Shown here in pieces: positions 51,468 to 60,265 of a stretch of 64,000 bases of DNA. Under the pieces are notes generated by a model. It saw only the letters and a program-made list of their open reading frames with translations, was not told where the DNA came from and did no database searches. This DNA is from M55B144 sp964550615. GTDB lineage: Bacteria > Bipolaricaulota > Bipolaricaulia > UBA7950 > UBA9294. Each line of letters opens with the position of its first letter. Position 1 is the stretch's first letter. The stretch lies in the NCBI GenBank assembly GCA_964550615.1, contig CAZKAB010000004.1, positions 1-64,000 on the forward strand, read 5' to 3'. Position numbers and translations under genes: made by a program.

Positions 51468-52696
51468 GAAAAGAAAGAGTGGTGGTCGGCCTCGATGTGG
51501 GCACCACCAAAGTCGTTGCTTTGGTCGGAAACGTTGTCGATGGAATGATCGAGGTCATCGGTATGGGCAAGGCCGAATCACACGGTCTGGAGAAGGGAGT
51601 GGTTGTCGACATCGGCCGCACGATCTCTTCGATCCGCAAATCGATCGAAGAGGCGGAGAACATGGCCGATGTCAAGATAAGCTCAGTTTATGTGGGCATC
51701 GCCGGCAAACACATTACTTCTATCAACAACAGTGGAACCGTGTCGATCAATCGTCCCGATCGGATCATCACCGACGATGATGTCCGCCGGGTAGTGGAGA
51801 CTGCGCAGGCGATCCAGCTTCCGCCGGCAAGCGAGATGATTCACATCATACCTCGGCAGTATATCGTGGACGGTCAAGACGGGATAACCGATCCGGTCGG
51901 GATGACCGGCACTCGCCTTGAAGTTGATGTGCACATCGTCACCGGGGCGATTACCGCAGTCCACAATCTTGTTCGCTGCGTCGAGGCACTAGACGTAGGA
52001 ATCGAGCAGATAGTGCTCGAGCCTATCGCCTCCTCACTCGCCGTGCTGTCTTCCGCCGAAAAGGAGCTTGGTGTAATTCTGCTCGACATTGGCGGTGGGA
52101 CAACGGATATCAGCGTGTTCCGCGGCGGCGATATTTGGTTCTCCAAGGTAATCCCGATCGCAGGCGAGCACATAACCAACGATATCACAGTCGGCCTCCA
52201 GACCCCGATTGAAGAGGCGGAGCTGATCAAAAAACAGGCCGGAACAGCGTTGGTTGACAGCGTCGGAGAGGATGAGAAGATAGAAGTGGCAACGATCGGG
52301 GGAGACGAAAAGAAGACCGTCTCCAAGAAGAAACTTGCCAAGATCATTGAGCCGCGCGTTGAGGAACTCCTAGACCTCGCGATGCAGGAAGTTGAAGACG
52401 CCGGCTATCGCGATCTTGTTCCCGCGGGATTGGTATTGACCGGCGGTTCTTCCTTGCTGGACGGCATCACCGAGTTCGCGCATCAACGCTACGGCGTGCC
52501 TGTGCGCCGGGGAAAGATCCCGCAGGGGATCCATGGTCTACGTGACATTGTCGAATCCCCCATATACGCCACGTCAATCGGACTGCTGCGTTATGCAGTT
52601 GAAACCAAGGACTTCTCGAAGAAACGCTATGACCGGAAGAAGCCGTCTTTGATCAACAAGCTTTTCTCCTGGTTCAACCGTTTCTTCCGGGGGTAG
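51464..52696 (+). CDS. ftsA: cell division protein FtsA
   Basis: Actin-like membrane tether for FtsZ. 410 residues: VVGLDVGTTKVVALVG (phosphate 1), LLDIGGGTTDISVFRGG (phosphate 2), VLTGGSSLLDGITEF (adenosine) and a C-terminal amphipathic KKPSLINKLFSWFNRFFRG membrane helix. ATGA overlap with ftsQ. Confidence 0.97.
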   Translation: MRKERVVVGLDVGTTKVVALVGNVVDGMIEVIGMGKAESHGLEKGVVVDIGRTISSIRKSIEEAENMADVKISSVYVGIAGKHITSINNSGTVSINRPDRIITDDDVRRVVETAQAIQLPPASEMIHIIPRQYIVDGQDGITDPVGMTGTRLEVDVHIVTGAITAVHNLVRCVEALDVGIEQIVLEPIASSLAVLSSAEKELGVILLDIGGGTTDISVFRGGDIWFSKVIPIAGEHITNDITVGLQTPIEEAELIKKQAGTALVDSVGEDEKIEVATIGGDEKKTVSKKKLAKIIEPRVEELLDLAMQEVEDAGYRDLVPAGLVLTGGSSLLDGITEFAHQRYGVPVRRGKIPQGIHGLRDIVESPIYATSIGLLRYAVETKDFSKKRYDRKKPSLINKLFSWFNRFFRG

Positions 52697-52699
52697 CAG

Positions 52700-53818
52700 A
52701 TGCCAACGGCAGACAATAGGGTCCTCACTCCGCCGGCGCGGCTAATGGTAATCGGAGTTGGCGGTGGCGGCGGAAACGCAGTCGATCGCATGTTCAACTC
52801 CCATATCGGCGGAGTGGAACTGGTGGCAGTGAACACGGACGCCCAAGTACTTGAGGTTGTCCAAGCGCACCGCTCGGTCCAGATTGGAAGAAAGCTTACG
52901 AGCGGCCTCGGCGCAGGCGGCAACCCGGAAATCGGGCGGCTTGCCGCCGAAGAAAGCCACGAAGAGATTGCCGACTTGTTGAGCGACGTTGATATGGCGT
53001 TCATCACCTGTGGAATGGGAGGTGGTACCGGAACCGGTGCCGCACCAGTAATCGCAGCGCTCGCCAAGGAAGCGGGGATCCTCACCACCGGCATCGTTAC
53101 GCGACCTTTCTCTTTCGAAGGCCTGGCACGCGCAGAGAAGGCAGAGGCCGGGATCGCCCGCCTTTCGCAGGAAGTCGATGCACTCATCACAATCGCCAAC
53201 GACAAGCTCCTTAAGGTAACCCCCAACGACATGCCGATCACGCGGGCATTCGAGATGGCTGACGAAATACTGCGTCAGGGAGTGGAAGGCATTTCTGATC
53301 TTATCACCATTCCCGGCATGATTAACCTTGACTTTGCCGATATCGAAAGCGTAATTCGCGGCGCAGGCACCGCAATGATGGGTATCGGAGAGGGCGAAGG
53401 CGAGGGTAAAACCAAGGATGCAGCACGTAACGCTATCTCGTCGCCGCTTCTTGATGGTTCGATCAAGGGAGCCCGCAAGGTAATCATGAACATCACCGGC
53501 GGCAGCGACCTTACCCTCGAAGAGGTTACCGAGGCGGCGGCGCTCATCCGCGAAGCAGTCTCCGACCGCGCTGACATCATCTTCGGAACCGCCATCCGTG
53601 AAGGTATGGAAAGCGTACGTCTGACCGTAATCGCCACCGGATTCGCCATGTCCCACACCGGGGAAGACGAAGAAGGCGCATCGTTGGGAAACGAGACGAT
53701 GCTAGCCAAGCTGCAACACGAAAGCCCGGTTGGCGCAGACGATTTCGACATCCCAACATTCTTGCGCAGAAGTCGCAAGACAAGGAATGAAAAGTCTCGT
53801 CCGTGGGGCGAGAGCTGA
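52700..53818 (+). CDS. ftsZ: cell division protein FtsZ
   Basis: Tubulin-like GTPase forming the Z ring. 372 residues: GVGGGGGNAVDRM, tubulin signature CGMGGGTGTGAAPVIA, T7-loop region MINLDFADIESVI, short linker and conserved C-terminal peptide DDFDIPTFLRR, followed by a basic tail of about 14 residues. Starts three bases after ftsA. Confidence 0.98.
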   Translation: MPTADNRVLTPPARLMVIGVGGGGGNAVDRMFNSHIGGVELVAVNTDAQVLEVVQAHRSVQIGRKLTSGLGAGGNPEIGRLAAEESHEEIADLLSDVDMAFITCGMGGGTGTGAAPVIAALAKEAGILTTGIVTRPFSFEGLARAEKAEAGIARLSQEVDALITIANDKLLKVTPNDMPITRAFEMADEILRQGVEGISDLITIPGMINLDFADIESVIRGAGTAMMGIGEGEGEGKTKDAARNAISSPLLDGSIKGARKVIMNITGGSDLTLEEVTEAAALIREAVSDRADIIFGTAIREGMESVRLTVIATGFAMSHTGEDEEGASLGNETMLAKLQHESPVGADDFDIPTFLRRSRKTRNEKSRPWGES

Positions 53819-53840
53819 AGTTTCAGAGAGTCAAACTGTT

Positions 53841-53924
53841 TGCCAGAGGTGGGAGTCGAACCCACACGACCCGAGGGCCACGGGATTTTGAGTCCCGCGC
53901 GTCTGCCAATTCCGCCACTCTGGC
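53841..53924 (-). tRNA. tRNA-Leu (CAA)
   Basis: 84 nt, class II with a long variable arm. On the minus strand acceptor GCCAGAG pairs with CTCTGGC, discriminator A. The anticodon stem CGGGA/TCCCG encloses CTCAAAA, anticodon CAA. T arm GTGGGTTCGACTCCCAC. CCA is not encoded. Confidence 0.95.
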
Positions 53925-53936
53925 TGCAAGATATCG

Positions 53937-53965
53937 ATTCTAGCCTATGGATGCAGCTTCGTCAA
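53937..53965 (-). promoter_or_regulatory. promoter for tRNA-Leu
   Basis: On the minus strand TTGACG (53965-53960), 17 bp, TAGAAT (53942-53937), 12 bases before the tRNA 5' end. The same -10 sequence serves the tRNA-Val gene. The remaining bases up to 54177 hold no gene I can support. Confidence 0.7.
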
Positions 53966-54177
53966 CAGATTCGATACGATTCCTTGTTCCTCATGTCGAA
54001 TGATCGCCACATGTTTCGGTGTTTTCATTAGTTGTTGTTTGCCATGCAGTGTCTTCTTCTACGACCGCGCATTACGAAACAGATCAGACCATACATTGTG
54101 GAACGCGCACTGGTTCTTCAGCCGCTTCGCAACGATTCGAATTCTAGTTTCTGCGGTAGGAAGACGCGAAGAAGACG

Positions 54178-54199
54178 CCCCGTCATGCCGACGCGGGGG
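54178..54199 (-). terminator. GC hairpin over the rsfS stop codon
   Basis: CCCCGTC and GACG-CGGGG can pair with a bulge, spanning the rsfS stop. In the direction of transcription it is followed by a pyrimidine-rich GTCTTCTTC. A modest terminator candidate. Confidence 0.4.
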
Positions 54200-54530
54200 T
54201 ATCTATGATATGATCGGCCCACAGGGATTCGATATCATAGAACTCGCGGGCTTCCTTCGTGAACACATGCACAACAATATCTCCGTAATCAAGCGCTACC
54301 CATCGTCTCTCCGCAAGGCCCTCTCGATGGTATGCCTTGCGCGGCAGCTTGGCCATCAACTCGGAGACAATCGCTTTCACATGCACCGGATTCTCTCCCT
54401 CAGCTATGACAAAATACTCGGTGGGAATGAGCGCCTCGCGCAGATCGATAATCACGCTGCGGCCACCCTTCTTCTCACTGATCAGATTGACTATCTTGTC
54501 GAGCAGCTCGTCATCGCTATTGATTAACAT
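54183..54530 (-). CDS. rsfS: ribosomal silencing factor RsfS
   Basis: Binds L14 and blocks subunit joining when nutrients are poor. 115 residues: IVNLISEKKGGRSVIIDLREA, LIPTEYFVIAEGENPVHVKAIV (TDYFVI-type block), and LDYGDIVVHVFTKEAREFYDIESLWAD. ATG 54530 (a TTG lies three bases earlier); overlaps the LCP gene by 14 bases. rsfS next to an LCP gene is a frequent arrangement. Confidence 0.95.
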   Translation of the reverse strand: MLINSDDELLDKIVNLISEKKGGRSVIIDLREALIPTEYFVIAEGENPVHVKAIVSELMAKLPRKAYHREGLAERRWVALDYGDIVVHVFTKEAREFYDIESLWADHIIDTPASA

Positions 54531-55710
54531 CAAACCCCTTCCCCGCGATCAACACCAAATCAGTACCATCGGGAACATTCGGCGCCAGCGCGCTGTAGTG
54601 ATCCTGCAGTTGATCCGGAGTAACGATGGCGGAGTTGACACCATCGGGAAGCGCTGCCTGAAGCATTTGCCCTTTCGCCTTGTCGGTCAACACCACGATG
54701 TACGTTTCATCGTAATCGAAAGATTCTGCATTTGCCACCTTGGTAATCATGAAATCACGATTGCTGAGATAATCGGATGTGCGGCTTGCCACCATACGAA
54801 CGCCGTTTCCATTGAACACCGCCACACTGACTTCGTCCGGGGTAAGAAGGTCAATTCCTTTGATGAGGTGAGCCACCATCTGCTCCGTCTCGACTACTTG
54901 TGGCTGCAGGTAGCTGATCTCGTCTATCATAACCGGGATGCCGGGGATCGTGGCCATCTGTAGCCGTCCAAGGTCCAACCCCTGAACGATCTTCGCCAAG
55001 TCATACATGTCGATCAAAGACAGGTTGGTATGAAGGTATGGGTTGATCGTGCGTACCATCTTGCGAATACTGTCATAATCACTGTTCTGAAATCCCTTTT
55101 CTAGAATAGCGCTGATCAGCTTCTGCTGGTGAGCGATCCGACCCAAGTCGCCCGTCTCGCCACGGTAGCGAATATACTCCAACGCAGTCTTGCCGTCGAA
55201 GGTTTGTGTGCCGGCCTGAATATCTATGTGCAATGGAGGATCGGCGCGCTCATCGTCGTACTTCATCGGCTCATCCACAGTGATCGTCACTCCGCCGAAC
55301 TGGTCGATCAATCGCTCAAAGCCGGCATAGTCTAGAGTAATGTAGAATGGTACCTCGATGCCCAGCAGATCCGCCACAGCCTGGCGCGCTTCATTCGCAC
55401 CCCCCTTGGCGTACGCGGCGTTCAACTTGTGAAACTCTCCATCAGTGAGCTTCACCCGCAAATCACGAGGAACGGAGATCAAAGAGACATTCTCGCCCGA
55501 CGCCATGCTGAGAAGCATCATCGTATCACTGCGGCTTGTTTGACCGACCTTATCCAGCCCGAGGATAAGGATGTTTGTTCGCTCCCCCTGAGCGACAAGA
55601 CGTCCAACATGCCGCTGGGTGATGAAATACCAGCCGATTACAATAGCGACTACCGCCATCAGCACGCCCAGAGCAATCAGGATCTGTCTCCGCATCGTTC
55701 TCCCCCTCAT
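54517..55710 (-). CDS. LCP (LytR-CpsA-Psr) family protein
   Basis: 397 residues: one N-terminal helix (ILIALGVLMAVVAIVIGWYF), an LCP domain (NILILGLDKVGQTSRSDTMMLLSM, ISVPRDLRVKL, KLNAAYAKGG, DFGGVTITVDEPM-like block QFGGVTITVDEPM, ALEYIRYRGETGDLGRIAHQQ) and a C-terminal LytR_C domain (VAVFNGNGVRMVASRTSDYL). LCP enzymes attach glycopolymers to peptidoglycan, mostly in monoderms; its partner here is unknown. ATG 55710, or 55695 after GGGGGAG. Confidence 0.93.
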   Translation of the reverse strand: MRGRTMRRQILIALGVLMAVVAIVIGWYFITQRHVGRLVAQGERTNILILGLDKVGQTSRSDTMMLLSMASGENVSLISVPRDLRVKLTDGEFHKLNAAYAKGGANEARQAVADLLGIEVPFYITLDYAGFERLIDQFGGVTITVDEPMKYDDERADPPLHIDIQAGTQTFDGKTALEYIRYRGETGDLGRIAHQQKLISAILEKGFQNSDYDSIRKMVRTINPYLHTNLSLIDMYDLAKIVQGLDLGRLQMATIPGIPVMIDEISYLQPQVVETEQMVAHLIKGIDLLTPDEVSVAVFNGNGVRMVASRTSDYLSNRDFMITKVANAESFDYDETYIVVLTDKAKGQMLQAALPDGVNSAIVTPDQLQDHYSALAPNVPDGTDLVLIAGKGFDVNQ

Positions 55711-55728
55711 TATCGACCCTCAAGCTCG

Positions 55729-55757
55729 ACGCTATCACAAGAAACGGGCAATGTCAA
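55729..55757 (-). promoter_or_regulatory. promoter for LCP-rsfS
   Basis: On the minus strand perfect TTGACA (55757-55752), 17 bp, weak TAGCGT (55734-55729). Start near 55722. Confidence 0.45.
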
Positions 55758-55776
55758 CTATTGCAGCACGGAATTG

Positions 55777-55804
55777 TTGATTCCAGCCACGCTCGGGGTA
55801 TCCT
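55777..55804 (+). promoter_or_regulatory. weak promoter candidate for mtaB
   Basis: TTGATT (55777-55782), 16 bp, TATCCT (55799-55804); four of six matches in each box. Confidence 0.3.
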
Positions 55805-55812
55805 TGCGATGT

Positions 55813-55965
55813 ATGAACGATAACGTCCTTGCTCCGTGTGTTCGCCTGGCGACTGCCGCGATGATCGCCCGCATGAGTGGCCACGAACACCTTTCGTGTC
55901 CAGCGTCGATTGCAGCAAAGATTACCGGTCGCGCGCCAGTTACCGTAATAAAGAGGCATTGCTGA
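55813..55965 (+). CDS. possible 50-residue small ORF ahead of mtaB
   Basis: ATG 55813 to a TGA one base before the mtaB ATG. The peptide begins MNDNVLAPCVRLATAAMIAR and has three Cys. No good ribosome site and no family I recognise. The spacing to mtaB suggests translational coupling if it is used. Could be chance. Confidence 0.25.
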   Translation: MNDNVLAPCVRLATAAMIARMSGHEHLSCPASIAAKITGRAPVTVIKRHC

Positions 55966-55966
55966 A

Positions 55967-57283
55967 ATGGATACTACAGCATCCCGTCCGCGCGTGGAGT
56001 TCGTCACATTCGGATGCCGAGTCAATCAGTACGAGACGCAGATGATGCGCGAGAAACTCACATCTGATTTTGAGGTTGGCCCCTCAACCAGCATCGTGAC
56101 GGACGCCTACGTTATCAACGCATGTACCGTCACTGCGCTGGCCGAGCGCAAAGCTCGTCAGGCAATACGGCGTCTGCGTCGCCAATCCCCACAGGCAAAG
56201 ATCATCGTCATTGGCTGCGTCGGAGACGCAGTTGTCCAAGGAATATCTACGCTCGATGAAGTCGACCTTGTCGCCGCAAATACATGGAAAACTCGGATCA
56301 AAGAGGTCGTCGCGCGCGCCCTCGCCGAGGAGTCCGGTGTTCTGCCCATCACTCCTCCACAGGCGATGGACCGCGAGCACATATCTTGCCAGGCGGGCCG
56401 CGTGCGCGCCTTCCTGAAGATACAGGATGGATGTGACCGGGCTTGCACTTTCTGCCGCACCACACAGGTACGCGGTGCGTCGCGTAGCAAGCCGATCGAA
56501 GCAACTGTCGATGAAGCAATCGGGCTGGTCGAGAATGGTTATCCCGAAGTCGTGCTCACCGGGATAAACCTCGCCCAGTACGGATCCGAGACGGACACAC
56601 TCGCCACGTTGACCCACAGGCTGCTGCGTATCGAGCGTCTGCAACGGCTGCGGTTGGCGTCGATCAATCCGTATGGAATCGACGATCGGCTGATTGACAC
56701 CTTTGCATCTGATTCCCGCGCCTGTCCTCACTTCCACATCCCATTGCAGAGCGGTGACGATAGGGTTCTTCGCCTCATGGCTCGCGGCTACACGCGCACA
56801 TTCTTTCTATCACGCGTAGATCAAGTGCGGCGTGCAATCCCCGACGCGACCTTCGGCGCTGATATCATCGTCGGCTTTCCCGGCGAAGACGACGAGTCCT
56901 TCGCCAAGACGCTGGACATGATCGAACGCGTGGCATTTGCGAATCTCCATGTATTTCGTTACTCTCCGCGTGCCGGGACACAGGCCGCAATCGCCCGCGA
57001 CCGCACTCCGGAGGCGGTGAAACGTGAACGAGCAGAGCAAGTCGCTGAGAGATTCCACGCAGTACAGCGCACTCTGCTGGAAACATACGTAGGAAAATCA
57101 ATGGATATCCTTCTGGAAGAGCCGATCGCCGGAGGATGGCGGGGATATACGCGTGGCTACATCGACACACATGTGCATACTGCCGCAGTCTACCATCCGG
57201 GGGAAGAGACCACGGCAATCATCGTGGGCGCCAAAAATGGCCGCCTACAAGGGGTGACAGAGCATAGAACAGGCAAGTGCTGA
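55967..57283 (+). CDS. mtaB: tRNA methylthiotransferase, MtaB-like
   Basis: Radical-SAM enzyme that converts t6A37 to ms2t6A in tRNAs reading ANN codons. 438 residues: UPF0004 domain (FVTFGCRVNQYETQMMREKL, NACTVTALAERKARQAIR, GCVGD), radical-SAM cluster CDRACTFC followed by TTQVRGASRSKP, SGDDRVLRLMARGYTR, FGADIIVGFPGEDDESF, and a C-terminal TRAM-like part. The GCRVNQ opening and absence of the MiaB-type insert favour MtaB. Its stop overlaps phoH. Confidence 0.93.
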   Translation: MDTTASRPRVEFVTFGCRVNQYETQMMREKLTSDFEVGPSTSIVTDAYVINACTVTALAERKARQAIRRLRRQSPQAKIIVIGCVGDAVVQGISTLDEVDLVAANTWKTRIKEVVARALAEESGVLPITPPQAMDREHISCQAGRVRAFLKIQDGCDRACTFCRTTQVRGASRSKPIEATVDEAIGLVENGYPEVVLTGINLAQYGSETDTLATLTHRLLRIERLQRLRLASINPYGIDDRLIDTFASDSRACPHFHIPLQSGDDRVLRLMARGYTRTFFLSRVDQVRRAIPDATFGADIIVGFPGEDDESFAKTLDMIERVAFANLHVFRYSPRAGTQAAIARDRTPEAVKRERAEQVAERFHAVQRTLLETYVGKSMDILLEEPIAGGWRGYTRGYIDTHVHTAAVYHPGEETTAIIVGAKNGRLQGVTEHRTGKC

Positions 57284-58235
57284 AATCAGGCTGCGTGACA
57301 ATGCGGAATCAACAGCTCTTCTTGGCGAATACAATCGCAACTTGAAGGAGATCGAGAAGTCCTTCCCCGCGAGGATCATTGCGCGTGGAGAGACCGTTCA
57401 CATCGAAGGCACACCTGAACAGGTTGAACAGGTGCGGTCACTGTTTGAAAGCCTGCTGGACATAATCGAGTCAAACCACGTCCCCAACCTCTCCGAGGTT
57501 CGCTACCTCATCTCTCAAGTACAGAACGGGAATGGAGTCGAAGGAGCGCTGTCCGACGTTGTGCGTGTAACCCATTGGGGGGAAGAGATCCGTGCCAAGA
57601 CCGTGGGACAGCATCGTTACGTTCAACAGATTCGCGAGAACGATATTGTCTTCTCCATCGGGCCTGCAGGAACAGGGAAGACATACCTCGCAGTGGCGAT
57701 GGCCATCGACTGCCTGAAGAAGGAGAAAGTCAAGCGAATTATCCTCACACGGCCGGCTGTAGAAGCGGGGGAAGAACTGGGATTCCTCCCCGGCGATATC
57801 CAGGCCAAAGTGAGCCCGTACCTGCGACCGCTTTACGACGCAATCTTCGACATGATACCGGCTAATGAATTCGAGAAACTGACCGAGCACGGGAGAATCG
57901 AAATGGCCCCGCTCGCATTCATGCGCGGCCGTACGTTGAACAACAGCTTCGTCATCCTCGACGAAGCGCAGAACACAACATCGATTCAGATGAAGATGTT
58001 CCTGACGCGCCTCGGGTTCAACTCCAAGGCGGTAATCACCGGCGACATCACCCAGGTCGATCTCGAAGAGGGGGCCTCCGGCCTTGCCACCGTACATTCG
58101 ATTCTTGACGGAATCAAGGGAATCTCCTTCGTAAACTTGGAGAAGTCCGACGTCGTTCGCCATCCGCTCGTGGCGCGCATCATCGAAGCCTATGAGCGCG
58201 ATGAAGACCGCAAACGGCACCAGAAGAAGGAATAG
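57264..58235 (+). CDS. PhoH-family ATPase, apparent AUA start
   Basis: P-loop ATPase linked to RNA metabolism. N-terminal region AEIRLRDNAESTALLGEYNRN, then FPARIIARGETVHIEG is typical of PhoH but lies upstream of the first canonical start (TTG 57342). The frame is open back to a stop at 57255, with no ATG, GTG or TTG. ATA at 57264, seven bases after AAGGGGTG, is the best-placed initiator; ATC 57285 is the alternative. Walker A GPAGTGKTYLAVAMAI, TRPAVEAGEELGFLPGD, VILDEAQNTTSIQMKMFLTRLG and ITGDITQVDL are intact. Overlaps mtaB by 20 bases. Confidence 0.92.
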   Translation: MEQASAEIRLRDNAESTALLGEYNRNLKEIEKSFPARIIARGETVHIEGTPEQVEQVRSLFESLLDIIESNHVPNLSEVRYLISQVQNGNGVEGALSDVVRVTHWGEEIRAKTVGQHRYVQQIRENDIVFSIGPAGTGKTYLAVAMAIDCLKKEKVKRIILTRPAVEAGEELGFLPGDIQAKVSPYLRPLYDAIFDMIPANEFEKLTEHGRIEMAPLAFMRGRTLNNSFVILDEAQNTTSIQMKMFLTRLGFNSKAVITGDITQVDLEEGASGLATVHSILDGIKGISFVNLEKSDVVRHPLVARIIEAYERDEDRKRHQKKE

Positions 58236-58344
58236 AAGCACACGAACTCACGCCACATCACCTTCACACGATTGTCACAACTCTGCCGTTGGTCCTTCAT
58301 CCTCAATCGCTACTCTGGCTACAAATCGATAGAGGAGGTTTACG

Positions 58345-59121
58345 ATGAACAGGATAAAACTGGCACTTGTGGCGGCCCTTATCGTGGGCATGTTCGCGGT
58401 GATACCGGGAAGCGCTCAATCGACAGGCGCAATGGCAAGTGCAAACGACACCTACAGCTTGCCGTTGCTCATTACGATAAACCAGATGGAGCTTTCGGCG
58501 GATCAGATGCAACAGATACACGATATTCTCGCCGGCATAATCACTGAAGCGGACGGAATGAGTGTGGCCCGGGATGCGTTCGCGGCCGAGATGCTCACAT
58601 TCACGGGCAGCGCGGATGACCTGAATGCCAAACTGAATGACTTCCAGACGAAGATGGAGGATGCGCGTGCCGCGCTCCAGCAGAGCTGGCAGGATGCCAT
58701 CGACCAAATCGAAGGAATACTGACCGTCAAGCAGGGCGAAATCCTTCGAAACGGACTCGGTACATTGGGCTCCGGATTTCTCAATGCACCGTCTTCACGA
58801 TTGAATAGCCCTGCAAATGCAGGTGGTCAATCCGTACAGACACCCGGAAGCGGCTGGCAAGCGGGACAGGGACAATCGGATAGTCAGAACGCTCCCATGA
58901 TGGCGATGCGAGAACGGATGTCCGGGGATACCGACAGGCCGGCCCGAATGGCCCCGCAATTCGGCAATCAAGCCGCACAGGCGAATCAGTGCGTTTCTGG
59001 CGGCCGCTTGGGCCCGATGCAGGGCGGCATTGGCGGTCCGTCGCTCTCACAGCAGACACGAGGACGAGGCCTAAATATCGTTCAGCAGATCGTCGACATA
59101 CTGGAAGCAAAACTTCAGTAA
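58345..59121 (+). CDS. secreted Spy/CpxP-like protein with Gln/Gly-rich tail
   Basis: 258 residues. Signal peptide MNRIKLALVAALIVGMFAV ending GSAQ. Residues about 40-135 are helical with a periodic pattern (INQMELSADQMQQIHDILAGI, LNAKLNDFQTKMEDARAALQQ, IEGILTVKQGEIL) resembling Spy/LTXXQ periplasmic chaperones or metal sensors. The remainder is low-complexity, rich in Gln, Gly and Met, with a terminal helix. Function not known. ATG 58345 after GAGGAGG. Confidence 0.75.
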   Translation: MNRIKLALVAALIVGMFAVIPGSAQSTGAMASANDTYSLPLLITINQMELSADQMQQIHDILAGIITEADGMSVARDAFAAEMLTFTGSADDLNAKLNDFQTKMEDARAALQQSWQDAIDQIEGILTVKQGEILRNGLGTLGSGFLNAPSSRLNSPANAGGQSVQTPGSGWQAGQGQSDSQNAPMMAMRERMSGDTDRPARMAPQFGNQAAQANQCVSGGRLGPMQGGIGGPSLSQQTRGRGLNIVQQIVDILEAKLQ

Positions 59122-59144
59122 TAGGAATACACGATACGGATCTG

Positions 59145-59180
59145 CGGCCCGCTTCCAAGACGGTGGCGGGCCGTTCTTTT
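59145..59180 (+). terminator. rho-independent terminator
   Basis: CGGCCCGC (59145-59152) and GCGGGCCG (59166-59173) form an 8-bp perfect stem followed directly by TTCTTTT. The clearest terminator in the window, ending the mtaB-phoH-Spy-like segment. Confidence 0.9.
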
Positions 59181-59245
59181 CGACGGTCATCGGTCCTTGT
59201 CTGCGCCCCCTCTACCCGGGATCATAATACACGGAGGAGGAGGCA

Positions 59246-59740
59246 ATGCTGGTATTCCTTGGCCTGATGTTTGTATGGTTTGCCCTTGCACGCAGCACCG
59301 CCCCCGCCGTGATCGCGATCGGGGCCGCAAGTGCAATCGCCGTGACATTGGTGCAACGCCTTCTCTTTCCGCGTATCCATCTTCCCACACTCTCACTTGT
59401 CGTCACTCGCTTTCCGCAACTCGTGGCGTTCGGTCTTGTCCTCATGTGGAGGTTCATTTCGTCCACCCTATATACATGTCTGCTGATCGTATCCCGCAAG
59501 GCCGAGGGGAGAATAGTGGCTCTGCCAGTGCAAATCGAAGACCAATTCGGGCGATTTGTACTGCTGAATTCGATCACGCTTACGCCATCGACCATATCCC
59601 TCCTTCTCGAGGGCGATACTCTCTACGTTCACTGGCTGCGCGCCGCCGGCCACAAGGGAGACTGGCAGATGATCAAGGAATCCCTCGAACGGCGGCTGAC
59701 AAAGATCTTCTCATCGAAGGCGAACAATGAGCACGGTTGA
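59246..59740 (+). CDS. mrpE: Na+/H+ antiporter subunit E (MrpE/MnhE)
   Basis: 164 residues, membrane helices at the N-terminus, then the MrpE core: LVVTRFPQLVAFGLVLMWRFI, VALPVQIEDQFGRFVLLNSITLTPSTIS and DTLYVHWL. Assembles with other Mrp subunits in the inner membrane. ATG 59246 after GGAGGAGGC. Overlaps mrpF by 14 bases. Confidence 0.93.
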   Translation: MLVFLGLMFVWFALARSTAPAVIAIGAASAIAVTLVQRLLFPRIHLPTLSLVVTRFPQLVAFGLVLMWRFISSTLYTCLLIVSRKAEGRIVALPVQIEDQFGRFVLLNSITLTPSTISLLLEGDTLYVHWLRAAGHKGDWQMIKESLERRLTKIFSSKANNEHG

Positions 59741-59981
59741 GGCGCTCCTCATCTTGTCGGTTGTGGCGGTTCTCTGGCGCCTCGCCCGCGGCCCCACAGC
59801 GTGGGATCGTATACTCGCGTATAACAGCGCCAGCAACCGCATATTCGTTCTTCTCGCCACCATCTCCGTTCTCACGCAGCGCGAAGGCTACCTCAATGTG
59901 ACGATCGTCTATGCCGCGCTGAGCTTCCTCGGCGTCATTATCCTCGCAAGATTCGCGGAAAGAGGAGGTGGAAACCGATGA
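59727..59981 (+). CDS. mrpF: Na+/H+ antiporter subunit F (MrpF)
   Basis: 84 residues, three helices with the family's RLARGPTAWDRILAYNSASN and LNVTIVYAALSFLGVIILARF. Small Mrp subunit. ATGA overlap with mrpG. Confidence 0.93.
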   Translation: MSTVEALLILSVVAVLWRLARGPTAWDRILAYNSASNRIFVLLATISVLTQREGYLNVTIVYAALSFLGVIILARFAERGGGNR

Positions 59982-60265
59982 TCTCAGACATCATCATCGG
60001 CGTGGGGATGCTGCTTGTGCTCATCGGCACACTTGGGATCCTGCGATTTCCCGATATCTACTCGCGATTGCAGGCAAGCGGTGTTTCGGACAACGCTGGA
60101 TTGAGCCTCGTTCTCATCGGCCTCATCGTACGTGGAGGGATCCAAAGCGATGACATAGCGCTGTTCTTCCTACTTCTCCTTCTCCTCGTGACAAACCCGA
60201 TCGTCACCCACTCGATCGCGAAGAGCGCCTTCATCCAGAAGCACCGCGCCGGAGACAGGCAATGA
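59978..60265 (+). CDS. mrpG: Na+/H+ antiporter subunit G (MrpG)
   Basis: 95 residues, three helices: IGVGMLLVLIGTLGILRFPDIYSRLQASG (the MrpG signature RFPDxYxRxHA-like) and LLVTNPIVTHSIAKSAF. ATGA overlap with the next gene. Confidence 0.93.
   Translation: MISDIIIGVGMLLVLIGTLGILRFPDIYSRLQASGVSDNAGLSLVLIGLIVRGGIQSDDIALFFLLLLLLVTNPIVTHSIAKSAFIQKHRAGDRQ

Noticed and set aside
52742..53656. 304-codon minus-strand frame
   Set aside because: Antisense to ftsZ; no recognisable domain and no ribosome site.
53819..53840. Terminator after ftsZ
   Set aside because: Only a 5-bp AT-rich stem without a U tract; too weak to call.
55429..55965. 178-codon plus-strand frame
   Set aside because: Most of it is antisense to the LCP gene; only the last 50 codons lie outside and are listed as a low-confidence small ORF.
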